DNA from: Amylostereum areolatum
Taxonomy: Eukaryota; Basidiomycota; Agaricomycetes; Russulales; Stereaceae
Length of the DNA stretch: 64,000 nt
NCBI GenBank assembly: GCA_012932865.1
Contig: SAXG01000014.1
Span: 1-64,000, forward strand
Direction of reading: 5' to 3'
Shown one piece after another: positions 47,477 through 60,150 of the stretch. Below the pieces are notes generated by a model. The model had not been told where the DNA came from, made no database searches, and was given only the letters and a program-made list of their open reading frames with translations. The position numbers and the translations under genes are program-made. How positions within the stretch are numbered: the stretch's first letter is position 1; every line of letters begins with the position of its first letter.

Positions 47477-49399
47477 GTTCAGTGCTCGGTGAACGTATAA
47501 TGGCCCTGGTGCGAGGTGGATCTTGGAAGATGGAATCCTGGGAGACCAGCATTAGGACCCAATCGACTCCAAGCCTTTAAACCCACAGACCTTCGGTTCT
47601 TGGGACACCTTCCGACGCAACACATAGGAACTGAAACGAGCTCCGCAGCGATGAAAGCGGAACGAGATACCGCCCGTGTGAAGATGCGGAGTTCACAAGT
47701 TACTGAGGGTTTGGTGCTGGCGTTAAACGTTGAACCAAGTCCTGGCTTGAATCGAGGACGTCCTTCAACGAGTTTAAACGATTGCTTTACCCCAAAAGTC
47801 AAAGGAACTGAGGCGAGTGCAGCTGGTGTAGAGACGCAGGCAGATCAAGCAGAGTTTGCAGGCGGCATGTGTGGTGATTGACTGGGCTGCGGACCGTACA
47901 TAGAGGAGCGTTAGGCTCCACGTTCAAGCTACACCCTCGGCTTCGGGGCACGAACGACTCGGAAGTTAGGAGGAACATCATATAGACAAGACCAGACAAA
48001 TCATGCAGAGCGCGAAGCCAAGCCTTTACGGCCCGCGGCCTGTAATATTTGGGAGAGTACAGCAAATTGAGCAGCCGGCTGCACGAGACTAGGACTTGCC
48101 ACACGCTGATAGAAGCGTGGTCGAATGCTTGTTTCATCGCCATGCCCCGCTTCGGTGTTTCCGTTGAACTGTGCAAGACCGGAAAGAATTTGGCGGCGAG
48201 GCTAGAAGTAACCGTCGGCCGACACACAAGACGTCCGACTCGGACGGCCCGAGCCTCGACCACGACCCAACTATGAGTTCCAGGCAACAGCGGGTAAGCG
48301 GTACGTCGCATCATTGTACGTGTGAGTAGAAAAATTTACATTCAAGAAGACGAAGTACGCAGGGCGGCGGCTCCGGTATACGAATGGGAGATAAAGATCG
48401 AGCTGAGCTTGCGCGGAGCTACAGCAGAGCTCACACTAGGCTATAACGGGAATAAGGATGAGATTGGTGGGAGGAGAGAGGCAACTGCAAGCGCACTTAC
48501 AACATTGTTTGGTATGGTCCAGTGCATACTTTGGCGACACTTTTGATGCGCGCAAACGGACATTGTGACGTGCTTTGGTCGCCAGGGACGTCTGTAGAGC
48601 GGGAGATGCGACTCCAAAGAGCATTCCCAGATAACAACGGGCTGTCAAAGAGGAATTCAAAGTCAGTGGTTGGATGGAAGAGACGGAAAAAGACGCCTGA
48701 CCAAGGGATGAAGGCGATTGGTGGTGCTGCACGTCTGACTCTTGCCGCCCAGGGACTCGGAGGTGAAGGTAGAAGAGAAGACCTCGTTAGTCTCCAAATA
48801 TGCAATTAACCTTCGTAGAGATCCCGAGTTGCGAATAAAGGACAGTGAACGGCCCCCAATTGAACACTGTAGCAAGGACACAAGGGTCCTCAAGAAGCCT
48901 TATAGCACGAAGGCGCGTACATCAGACTAATGGAGACTCGAGAGGCAGTATGGTGAATTGCGTCACATAAAGGTAATGAAGACATTGCATGAGGGCGACA
49001 AGGGGCTGACGATGGTTCTGGAGAGAGAAAAGACGAAGGGAGCGAGACTGTTGGTGTATGAGTATGGGAATAAGATCGTCTTGGAAGCGGACAAACGTAA
49101 GTGAATATAGACAAGAGATAAACACGATATTTGTTCTGGGTACCCGCGATGAAATGGTCCATTGGGGACATTACGATCACCTACGGAGAGTGATGAGAAA
49201 GAGCAACGGTGGCAGGCAGACAAGGACGTACCTCGGTTCGCGATGCCAGTAGCTATCATACCGCGTCAAACAACGCCATGTAGCTATAGCTAAAAGCTTG
49301 ACCTCCTTCCGGGCATCTCGACCGCGTCGGCGGAGGAAGAACCATCTATAACCACACGACGTCAGGCCGGAACGTACTTAGAAAGAGAACGTACTTACT
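47477..49399. other. Region with unrecognised open frames
   Basis: Fairly long frames overlap on both strands (47516-47881 plus; 47799-48314 minus, 171 residues with FFPVLHSSTETPKRGMAMKQ). They have no domain I recognise, and their paired occurrence on opposite strands looks like a dispersed repeat or RNA-type sequence rather than a protein gene. Nothing supports a gene call. About 48315-49399 holds no recognisable feature. Confidence 0.35.
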
Positions 49400-50830
49400 A
49401 CTAGGTGGTTAGCCTTGAGCCCGTTTGGTAGAGGGATTTCGGGGGTGACGCGGGCGGGCTTTCCGTAGGTGACCTTGTCTATCCAGAGCAGCCAAGACGA
49501 GATGGGTGGCTGAATGCGTTCCCTGGACGAGATTGTGTCATCAGAAAGGGCCGACTTCCGGCTGACTTTGACTAAAACGTACAGTCGCCTGTCTAGCCGC
49601 GTTCTCTTGGACATCTGCGCCGTCAAAGATTCCGCCTCCGAAGACACGAATATGTTGCCAAAACCGAAGTTGAAGGCCCCGAAGGCGCGAATAACCTATG
49701 GATAAGTTTGAGAAAAGTAGAAAGATATCATGACGAACATGTCGACGTACCCGTGTTTAGTGATATACAGAATTCAACAAGGGCGCCATGACCTTCTCTG
49801 CCCGAGTTTGGGTACTGCTTTTGCGTGGGCGGTTCTTCATGCGAGAACCTACATACAGAAAGTCCGTTGTCTTTCACCAGCGCGAGATATGAATAAGCAT
49901 GCCATATCACGCTCTGTACGCGTCTGGGAAAAGTGGCCCATATGCTTGTTAAAACAGGGCGGCGCCACGAAGCGCGGTATTCTCTGCGGAATATAACGAA
50001 TCAGTTGACGGTGCCGACGGGTTGGAAATAGAGCGAGGAAATAGCCAACACAGCAAAGTGCAATGGCATCCGGAGACATGGACCAATGGACCCACGCGTA
50101 AAATGCAGGCAGAAGAACGGTACATCGGTCTGGGGAGGCGGAGACGACGGGCAGAGTATTCGTGTGAGGGAGTCAAAGGATCGAAGACGCTAAACGCACC
50201 TGGGCGTCCATAGGTAACAGCAGCGGATGAATTGGATAGGATCGTGCAACATTTGATATTGAGATCGCTGGGACTTGGGATTGAGGATCGTGGACGAGTG
50301 CCTAAACCTTGATATCCCCTACGACGTCTTCTCCGAGAAAGGTGCTGGGGCGTGCTAGGGGAGGATTTCGGTGTACGTTCCCGCTGGGAAGTGTTCTGCT
50401 TGGGATGGTGCGACCCCTTAACCGCGGGAAGGAATTGTCCTACAAAAAAGAACATCTGATGTCCTTGGCAGCGTATAAGTGTGCAGCGACGTCCTGAATG
50501 AAAGGGGGAGCAAGGAGGAAGGAGAAGGTAATAGATTGGAGCACATAGATGGACAATACGAACATTCGGTGAGAGCAAGAGTAACCATGCGAGAGCAAGT
50601 GAGATCAAAGGAGTCGGTGAGGATAATATCGTGAGTATGAGCATGGAGACAGTGATGGTTTTGTGGTGGCGAATGGGATGATTTGGGAAGATGATGGGTT
50701 GGGAAGCTTGGAGAGCAACGGAAAAGCGGTACGAAAGCTGAAGAGAATGCGATGGGAAAGACGAATAGATCGAAGATTGTAGATTGAGGAAGATATGTAG
50801 AGCCACGACTAGCGTATAAGCTATGGTCAC
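49400..50830 (-). pseudogene. Degenerate seven-span membrane gene, M4
   Basis: Minus-strand fragments line up in order with the M family. RRHRQLIRYI (about 50010-50040) corresponds to QHRRLIRDHL. T-RAEKVMA (about 49790-49840), quickly followed by a stop, corresponds to TRAEKVMALFVESG. The segment GIQPPISSWLLWIDKVTYGKP...PEIPLP (about 49425-49520) corresponds to the last exon of M1 (GIYPTIVIILV...FTYGKS...SEIPLR). About 150 bp of extra sequence separates the first two motifs. Upstream parts to about 50830 are rich in hydrophobic codons but cannot be aligned confidently. This is a relic, not a working gene. Confidence 0.5.
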
Positions 50831-53800
50831 CTATGAACTGGTCGTAAAGTTAGACGAGAAACGGAGGCGTAGCAAGCAAGGCAGAACGCACCTCGTCTTC
50901 CGTTTGCAAGTGGCCACCACGCCGCCTCGAAGCACGCGGCAGCGGCCACGGCGGCGATAAAAAGCAGAGAAACCATGCGCCGTTCATAGCGGATGGCGAC
51001 CTCAGCGGTGATGCTTGGTTTCGAGGTCGAACAAAGCTTGGAGGGCGTGTGCGCACAAGCGCGGGCATTGGTGCTGATTCGGAGGCGGGTCCGTCGGTCG
51101 TGGAGACGATAGCCGCCTTCTCGATGGACACTGAGGGCAATGACTGAACGAGCCTGCCCGAGAACAGCATATAGAACGGCGGAGACGGTGAGGAGGAGAC
51201 GGTGAAGAGGTAGGAAGAGGCTAGGTGGTGGTGGACTCCGGAGTTGTGTTCGCGTGGCTGCCACTGGCTCAGTCTGGCTGGTCTTGATTGCTGAGTCAGC
51301 ATTACATAAGCGCTTGCCGTGGAAGCGACCCTCCCGTGCACCTCTTTGCGCCTGCGCTCCGCTACCACCACCATCGTCCGTGATCTCCCTTTCTGTCTCT
51401 CACACCATCTCCATCATCTTGTGTTCTACTCATCTCTGCGATAATATTCGAAATAGACCGACTCATGCACCCGAATGGCGGCCGGAACGGGTTATGCCTG
51501 CCCCTACTAGTTGGCCTAAGCAGCCCAACGAAATCCGCCTACCTTGCCTCTGACTTGAGATTATAACAAGTATTCTAGCTGACCTCGCAGAAATAAACTG
51601 CATCCTGTCGGTGCCCAACCACGACCGTTGACTGTGTGTTTCCCTGCTCACTTGATCATCTCCTCTCGATCCTCAACGGACCACATATTTTCTTCCCACT
51701 CCTTCCTTAGTCTCTCCTTCCCGCGTGAACACCCTTCTCACCTTACTTTCCACGTCAGGACCACCCACCCCTTCACATATCGTACACGGACATGTCGTAC
51801 AAGGCTGACTTCAAAGAGGCATACGAACTGTTTGAGACGCCGGTCGCGAGAAGCAGAGTGGCCCTTTGTCGTTTCTCTCCTTTCCGAGTCTCTCCACCTC
51901 CGTCGTCCACCTCGCCTTGGAATCGTTCCTAATATTTACACTCCCCTACCTATGACGCTCGAACGAACACACAGCACTTTGAGGCCTCAGACCGCTATGT
52001 AGAAGCCGCAAGGTTCGACTAGGCCAATTGCAGTTGGACCGACGACGAATGGATGACGACCTCCGAGTCGACAAGTGCATCTCCTTCCTCGCTGGCGTAG
52101 ATTATGGCTGGATCATCGCGGGGTGCGTATCCGTCCGTGTGTCCTCTTGAGCCTCCTTTTTATCACCCTCTCGGATCTTCACGCCCCCTCGATCACTCCG
52201 CGATTCACCTCCTTTTGCACTTCCCCTCTGTCGTACTCTTCACACTTCACCCCGTCTTATTCTTCATCTTTCTTTATCTATTCCTATTGCACGCTATATA
52301 CGTCCTTCAAGAATTCCCGCCTAACGCTTTCTCTCGCAGATACCCTTCCCTCATACCCTCTGTGCTTCGAGCACGTCATGCCCAAACGTCTTTCACACTT
52401 ACAAGTCAAGAACTCACATAGTTCTCCTCGCCACCTCACATCCGTCTTCACCACCCCGATATCAAACGAGCTGGACTTCGAATTTCAGAATGCGTGGTAT
52501 GTTCTTTCTGTTCTCTCCGCCCAACAGACGTCTCGATGACTATCATAGACGAACACTATTCCAACTATCCTATCGCGATTTTGGGAAAACCTCCACGCCG
52601 CCACGCCGCCTTCGGCCGTTCAACGGGCACCCAGTACTTTTGCGACTGGAGATCGCCATGCCACCGCTTGTGAGTTGTCTCGAGGTTGAAACCTTCTTCA
52701 GAGTGCTGACGGCTTCTCACCTCAAGGATTACCGAAACCGATGGCCGGTCTCTATCCTCGTCAAGCGCTCCTCCACATTCCCGCTCCGCGTGTGGCAGTA
52801 ACGGTATTCGGTACCAGCGATGGCCCGGACCATCTTCGAAACATCCTCGACGTTGTCCTCCTCAGCGTCATCCAATACGTCGGCTCGTTCACCGTGCACC
52901 CGATGCGGAGGTCGTCCATCGTGATGGTGCCAGCTAGTGTCGTCCTTGCGGTACTCGTTCGGTCGATGGGCGCGCGGTCGGAGTTCAGCCGCGTGGGCAC
53001 GGTATATGCGCATGCATCGCTAGAAGGATACGAAGATGGACCGGTAGGTGCTCGGTTTCGTCCCGTGAAGTCCGTGCTGACTTCCGTCCTAGACGTTGGT
53101 GTCGGTCGCAAAATTTCTCGGAATCCACGGGCGACAGCTTCGAGCCACCGAGATCTGCTTCGAGAGAGTCGTTAGGCAAGGCGGACGTCGAGGACGCGTG
53201 GGAGCAGCCCATGGGCTAGCTGTGTAGAGCTGTGTTATCTAAGGTGCGATTTTACTTGACAAGCGTTCATCTACTCCGGGCTGACTGGGCGGGGGTTTGG
53301 CAGGCGCAGGAGGAAGCTCAGTAACAGTGCTGCGAGCATGAGACACGCTCGGCGCGAAGACTTCAGCCCCAACCGGCGCGGGACCTACGCCTTCGGGTGC
53401 GGACAGCTCTATATCAGCAAAACCGTGTCCAGCTGCGTCACAGCATGCAGGAGCCTGAAGCTCACAACGCAGGCGCTGGCGTGTGTGGATAACGGTCCGA
53501 CCCCGGACATCGATGAACACAGACCCACTCTTCCTCGCTCTTGCGGGCTACGGCGGCGCGTCATATGGATGGAATAAACCGTCTCCCCACTACGACAAGC
53601 TCGGAAGCCGGCGTAAGCCAGGTTCGTACCCCGTCCGTCGCGTTTGCCAGCGTAAAGTCTAACTCTGCACGTCGATATTCACAGGTTTTTGTGCACCTCC
53701 AACCACGCGCCGATGACGCCCCCCTCCATCTACATATCTCTACATAAAGTCCCGCTCACGGTCCAACCATAACTGCCGACGCACCTGTTTAACACGCCGC

Positions 53801-54953
53801 GTTCGATATTTTCGCCCCACGGAAGACCATGCCGAGCTGGACCGCCGTGAAAACCTCCTCGACACCGTCGTCCTCGGTTCCATCCAATTCCGTCGCATTG
53901 CTCCGCGCGTGGACCTTCGTGAAATCTCAGCTAGCGTTGTTTCGGTGGGCGCGCCTCGGCCGATTACCATGTTCATTGTACGACTTACAACAAGGCGGAT
54001 ACGGCGATAAACTGGTACAAGTCCACCTTTTTGTCCAGTAGACTGGAGGCTCACTGCCGTCTTAGGGACTCGTGTTGGATCACGAATTCCCTCGTGCGCG
54101 GCTACCTCGAGCACCCGAACTCTGCGTCAAGAGGGCAGCCTATGGGGACCAGGCGGATGGTGTCGGCGTCGAGGACATGCGGGAGTGACTCATGGACGAG
54201 CTACGGAGGAATTCGTTCACGGTGAGGTCTCTCGCGGGGCACATGCCGTCCTAGGTTGGCTGATGGAGACGTCGGCAGGCGCGGGTCCACCTTTGGCGAC
54301 ACCAAGAGGACCATAGCCTCCACCTATGGGGCTCCTGCACATCGCGAAAACCCTAGCCAAATGATGACCTCCTAGAGCCGACACGTCTCCTGGACAATGC
54401 CAACAACAACATCGTCGTCACCGTCGCCTTGTCCGGCTGCCTGCCATCCCAACGACGTCTGAGGCAAGCCAGTGGTGCCTGAAGTTAATGGCGCGGTGTG
54501 TGTATGGTGTATGGACGATAACCCAGGTGTGTTGGTCAGCTCGTCCTCGAATTACACTGCGGCTGATACACACGGGGCTAGGGTGCACGACGGAGCGTCG
54601 GATCCAAGCGAAACGCTTGGACACCATGTCAAAGCTCGAGGGCAAGAATAACTCGTTTGAGTGGCAGGCGCAATCGCGCGCGACGGCCCGTCGAAGGCTT
54701 TGGAAATGCGATGTCGGTTCACTCCTTTTTATTCCATCCAGCGTACTCCCTTTCCGCCACGATCTCTTTCCTGTACATCCTCTCTGCCCTGTATCATCCT
54801 CGCTTCACACCCTCCTCGCCGACTCCGCCTTGTTCGTCCTTGTTACGTACCCTGGTCATTTTCGTACCCTTCATGGACCATTCGCAAAGGAGCCTGCCAC
54901 GAAAAGAATAGCTTCATACACTACCAGTTCTTCGAACAGTCAACCAAGAAGTA
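50831..54953. other. Region without recognisable genes; two related degenerate segments
   Basis: Exon-like pieces exist (for example MSYKADFKEAYELFE at about 51792 and MDDDLRVDKCISFLAG at about 52053, followed by a GTGCGT), but no chain can be supported. The segments about 52800-52970 and 53795-53960 resemble each other, with a shared CTCGAC-CGTCGTCCTC core and ATCCAAT-CCGTCG-like continuation, so part of this region is an old local duplication. Confidence 0.35.
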
Positions 54954-57900
54954 TCATGATAAGTACTCCGAGCTTGGAGAGCCATGCCTCATGCACTCAG
55001 CCCAATCTGAACCGTGTCGTGCGTCGCTGAAGTCGATGATGAGCAACGTCGTCCGCCCGAGTACAAGCCTTTCTCCAGGCCACCGCAACGCGAGCCGATG
55101 TTCGTCTGGTACCCACAAGAGCAACTGGGCGTCCTCGGCCAGGATCCATCCGTCATCCATCGTAGAGGTAGGGCTGGAAGCTATCTTCAGCGTGCCCAGC
55201 GCGCCATGAGCGTTGTCCAAGGGGCAGGGTTGTAGCAGATCTCGAAAATCGACATGTGAGAATGCGCGAACAGAGTCTTGGAAGAACCAACCCACCTGTA
55301 CCGGAGCTTTCGCTCGCCCGCCTTTCGTTCACGTCCCAAACGCGGACTGTCGCGTCGCTGGAGGTGGACACGATCTGGCGCCCGTCCGGAGAGAACGCGA
55401 CTGAGCAAACCCAGGAAGTGTGGCCTTGGAAGGGCCCGCCCACCGTGTGCCCCGTCTCCGCGTTCCAAATGCGTATCGTCCAATCGTCGGATCCCGAGAC
55501 GATGTGCGTTCCGTCCGGTGAATAGGCGACGGAATTCACTTCGGACGCGTGGCCTCGGAGGAGCCTTCCTACCGCTTGTCCCGTCTCCGCGTCCCAGATG
55601 CGGATCGTCGTGTCGCGGGAGCCTGAGACGATGCGGGTGCCGTCCGGAGAATAGGCTACAGAGGAGACGGCGCCTGTGTGTCCTCGGAGCGGCCCACAGG
55701 TGGTCTGACCCGTCTCTACATTCCAGATACGAATCGTCTTGTCACAGGAGCCTGAGGTAATGTGTCGGGAGTTAGGGGCATAAGTGACGGAGTAGACCGT
55801 TGAGGTATGACCTCGAAGAGGTCTGCCAATCCGATAATCTGTCATCACGTCCCAGATGCGGACCGTCTTGTCATATGAACCAGAGGCGATGGAAGTGCCA
55901 TCTGGAGAACAAAAGACAGAATAAACTGTGGACGTGTGGCCTCGGAGAGGCTCACCTATTACTCGTCCCGTTTGTGCGTCCCATATGCGAACTGTCTTAT
56001 CGGAAGACCCGGAGATGATACGAGTGCCATCAGAAGAGACTGAAACGGAAAGGACAGTGGAGACGTGACCTTCGAGGGGATCACCCACCGCCTGCCCCGT
56101 CTCTGCATCCCACACCCGAATGGTCTTGTCGTATGAGGCTGACACAATTCGAGTACCGTCTGTCGAATATACAGCCGAGCAAACCCAGGAGGCGTGACCT
56201 TGCAGAAGCCCTTCAACAGCATCTCCAGTCTCCGAGTCCCATACACGGATTGTTTTGTCATTTGAGCCCGAAACGATGCGGGTTCCATCGGGAGAAAAGG
56301 CGACAGAAGATACCCAGGATGTGTGGCCTTGAAGGATTTTACCTACAGCTTGCCCTGTTTTTGCATCCCAAACACGAATCAGCTTGTCGTACGAACACGA
56401 GACGATGCGAGTACCATCTGGTGAGTATGCAACGGAGTTCACCGCGGACGTGTGGCCCTGAAGAGGATCACCAATTGCTTCCCTCGCCTGTGCGTCCCAT
56501 ATACGAACCGTAAAGTCTCCTGAGCCGGATACGACGCAAGTGCCGTCTGGAGAATATGCGACAGAATAAACGGGAGAGGAGTGACCTCGAAGAGGTCCAC
56601 CCATAGCCTTCCCGGTCCCTGCGTCCCAGAAGCAAACGACGTTGTTGCGCGATCCCGAAACGACGTGAGTGCCATCCGGGGAATAGGCGACAGAAAAAAT
56701 GGCTTGGGTGTGACCCTGAAGGGGCTCGCCGACGAGTTTTCCTGTCTCCGCATTCCAGATACAAATCGTGGCGTCGCGGGAGCTTGATATGATGCGTGTG
56801 CCGTTTGGGGAATATGCGACGCAAAACACGGCGGAGGTATGACATTGGAGCGGATCGCCAATAGCCTGTCCTGTCTCTGCACACCAGATGCGAACCGCTT
56901 TGTCGTACGAGCCCGATACAATGCGGGTCCCATCCGGCGAGTATGCGACTGAATTCACCTCGGAGGTATGTCCTTGAAGGGGCTTTCCCACCGGCTGTCC
57001 TGTTTCGGCATCCCAGATACGAATGGTCCAGTCGTCCGAGCCTGAGACAATGCGAGTGCCGTCCGGAGAATAAGCAACAGAACAGATCCCGTCGTTGTGC
57101 CCTCGAAGAACGTTCTGCAACAAAGGCCATTTCGAGCTCAGGTTCTTAATACTTGGAACGTGCTGGAGTTTGGACGCGTAGTGAGTTCGGAATACAGAAG
57201 TTGGCGGGGCAAACGGAATCGCGGAGTGATAGATGTGCGGTGCAGATTGGGAGATCATCCCTCCGAAACGACGAATGAACCTTGCGGCATCAATAACAAA
57301 GGGAAGTGCATCTGGGATTTGATCATTCTATGAGGAGACAGTTCAGCTCATATGCAGGTTAGTCAAATATGAAGAGATCGTACATCCAAAAGCTGGGCAA
57401 CGATGTGCAGCGCACGGCCAGCCCGGTAAGCTTCTTGCATTAGGCTCAGCAGCTCCAACCAGAAGAGAAGTTTGTTGTACAGAAAATCTCGAAGAATATT
57501 CCAAAAGTCTGAAAGGTCGGTGATAAAGGTCAAATGGGCCTGCCAGTATCGCACCGCGTAACGAAGAACAGGAGGGACTGCTTTGTTAAGACGGTCAGTC
57601 AAGTCGGGGATATCTTTGTTTCGAACATAGGATGACCCCAAGTGGCATATGTTAAACCGAAGGCGTGTATTCATGACTCCTATTGAACCGAAGGCCATGA
57701 TGTGATCTCCGTCGCGTCGTTCGATGTGCCATACACCGCTACGTTCTTTTTCTGTTAGGAAATCGCGAAACGACGAGTGGAAAGGGCGAATCGGTGTATC
57801 ACGGTCGGCAACACCGCCGAGAAGGGCGCCCATACGTCGCACAATCAGGTTGACTTCGTCCATGTCTGAACCATTCCAGTAGCGACGGATTCCATGGAGT

Positions 57901-60150
57901 GAATCGCTGGACAGTGGTTCTGATGCGCTGAACACCTGGGCCATGACTGAACGAAACCTAGACATAACGTCATCGTCATTTGGGTCGAACGCCTGTTGGA
58001 GAATCCCGGAGTAGAGAGCGTCGATTGACTGGAGGCCGCGGTGATCAATGGCACGGAGAAGACGACGAAAACGTTCCTTCACCGTTAATCCTCCCGTTGG
58101 AGGCAGGAGCGTTTCACAGGCTGTGAACGCCCATTGAAACAGCCCTTCGGATTTCTCGGTCAGCACCAAATAGTCCGCATCGTCCAGCCGCCCCGTTTCC
58201 AAGCTGTCACCAGAGAATCGCTCGCGGATGTAGACTGCGATGTCCTCTCTTGCTTCGGTACCCTGCTCCTCCAAGTTCACGAACTGTACGAAATCATTCT
58301 GCAAGGTGGATTTTATGACGTCGGACTCTGGACGTGACATGACGAGGATACGGAAGTTAGAGGGGAGATTGACCACGTTCCGAGTCAGGAGAGAAAGAAG
58401 ACGTCGCCTTGAGTTGCTGTGTCCGCTTTCGTCCAAGGCATCGATCACGATGAGCACGGGACCCGCGATAGTGAGACGTTGAGCTGGTTTGACGATAAGA
58501 TGTTCCCATTGGGAGCCTATGCCGGGCGCGTCGACGAGCCAGGCGTCTTCCTGGATGATATTCGCCAAGGCTCGCTTGAAACCCGAGTCCCAGTGAGCGA
58601 GATTCCAAGCGATTGCACTAAGGGCTGACTCGGGGTGGCGATCTCCTTGGAAGTTGCGATCAAAGCAGAAAAAGGAGCCCAGTCTACCCAGCGCATGAAA
58701 ACGATGTCCAATGGCATGTGCTATAGCGGACTTTCCAGTCCCCGCCCCGCCAACCAAGAAACAAACCCGAGTGCTCGACGCATGGTTGACCCAGTCAGAG
58801 AGGCGATCCAAGGTCTGAACGCGAGTTCCTGGGAGACATCGTTTTGAAGTGTTCATCCCCGCCCCGCGAGCGCGGGTAAGGTTCATCAGCTCGACGTTTG
58901 CGCCTGAAAGAGAGAAGGTCATTTTTAGCAATGCAGTGGGTGATGACATTAACCTGAGGGACGAGGGATCGTACGCACCGATGTCGTCGAGACTCTCCAA
59001 GACGCGAAATACGGCCATCTCAGTTTTTAGGACGCCTCGCTCCGTGAACACGCGTTTGAGATCGATAAAGGTGGCCGTGTACTTCTCAATTCGATCGTCC
59101 GCACCAGAGACGATATTTTTCCCAGCTCGAATCCCTGTATCAGTTATTTAGACCGAAATTTCAATCGGAGGATGTTGGGTAGACGGACAGAAGCGCTTGA
59201 CTTTTGAGTAGTCCCGGATGAAGTACGCGCATTCGACGGTTTGGCGCGACATGCATTGAAGCACGAATTTACGGGTATCATCGATATCATTCAGGTTTTC
59301 CGATGCTTTCACGTGGCTGTATACGTCGTTCATGGTCTCCAACAGCTTCTGTACGGACTTGTCCCGCTCGTCCTGGGAGAGGAGAGGCTTTGGAGGCCCC
59401 AGAGTCAGTAACAGACTAAAGGGGCGCGCAAAGCACTCACTTTTACAGCCGCCAACAGCACACTCGACGCCATTTTCGCGTAGGGATGAATCTGCGAATA
59501 GAAAGGTCGAAAACTGGCTCGCCATTCGATGGTCCTGGAGCACGCACTTCTCCAAAACTCTCGACTAAAGACGCAAATATCTGGATGTTACTCAGCAGCC
59601 GGTCCCATATGTCTGCAGCTCCGGATATTCCTCCCGTTGCTGAATGGAGTGCGGCTGTCTCCGACATTCTTGCCATAACCCCTTCGCCAGGCGATTTCAC
59701 CTCGGAAAAAGCGACTGTCGCCTCTTGGACGACGTGACCAAGGTCGGTAGATACGGGGGTGGCGGTCGTGCTGTAGTATTTGGATGAATTTCGAGAGGAG
59801 ATATCCGAGGGCACTGTCCTCGGTTCCTGTGTATCGGAGGCGGGCGTCTAGCACGTCAGGAAAAGGAGGGAAGTAGGATTGCGTACGCACCGTGGCAAGT
59901 GACTCGGAACTCGCATGTCCGTTTGGCTGTCGCTGGCAGGCAGCTGCCTGTTTTTTTTCCAGTACTACTCAAATCATAAGCGAAGAAAGGGGACGTACCT
60001 CGACATTGACGCGCTCAGCAGCAGGGGATCCTCCTGTCGCATTGGAAGTTCTGTTGGGTCTGGGTCTGTGTTGGGTCCCGTAGAGGCCGAAGCGTGGTTG
60101 CGCTTGAAGATCTTCTTGAGGGGATTTGCGAGAGCTTTGAACTTGCGCAT
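54954..60150 (-). CDS. NACHT-WD40 STAND protein (NLR-like)
   Basis: The minus-strand model has exons 59999-60150, about 59887-59947, 59548-59847, 59441-59491, 59189-59372, 57384-59134, 55333-57327 and 54954-55295, giving about 1611 residues in one frame. The N-terminal region includes [22 protein letters not shown], then IHPYAKMAS, then [16 protein letters not shown], as in STAND proteins of agarics (possibly the Goodbye-like domain, from memory). The NACHT P-loop is GGAGTGKSA (Lys about 384) and Walker B is [10 protein letters not shown] (about 476-485). Fourteen 43-residue WD40 repeats follow, then a conserved C-terminus with [18 protein letters not shown]. The last junction needs a 37-nt mini-intron (55296-55332) or is a frameshift; exon 2's donor is uncertain. 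Such proteins act in non-self recognition and regulated cell death in other fungi (HET-D/E type). That role here is inferred. Confidence 0.82.
55330..57108 (-). repeat. Tandem WD40-coding array, 14 units of 129 bp
   Basis: Fourteen units, each 43 codons, follow the pattern [20 protein letters not shown] then [17 protein letters not shown]. Thirteen are full and the last stops after VRVWDV. Fourteen blades fit two seven-bladed propellers. Units are similar but not identical: units 1, 2, 12 and 13 are closest to the consensus, and units 4, 9 and 11 the most diverged. Confidence 0.9.

Noticed and set aside
50850..51374. Minus-strand 174- and 145-residue overlapping frames
   Set aside because: They have no shared motif with M-family exons, and both frames are equally open; not enough to extend pseudogene M4.
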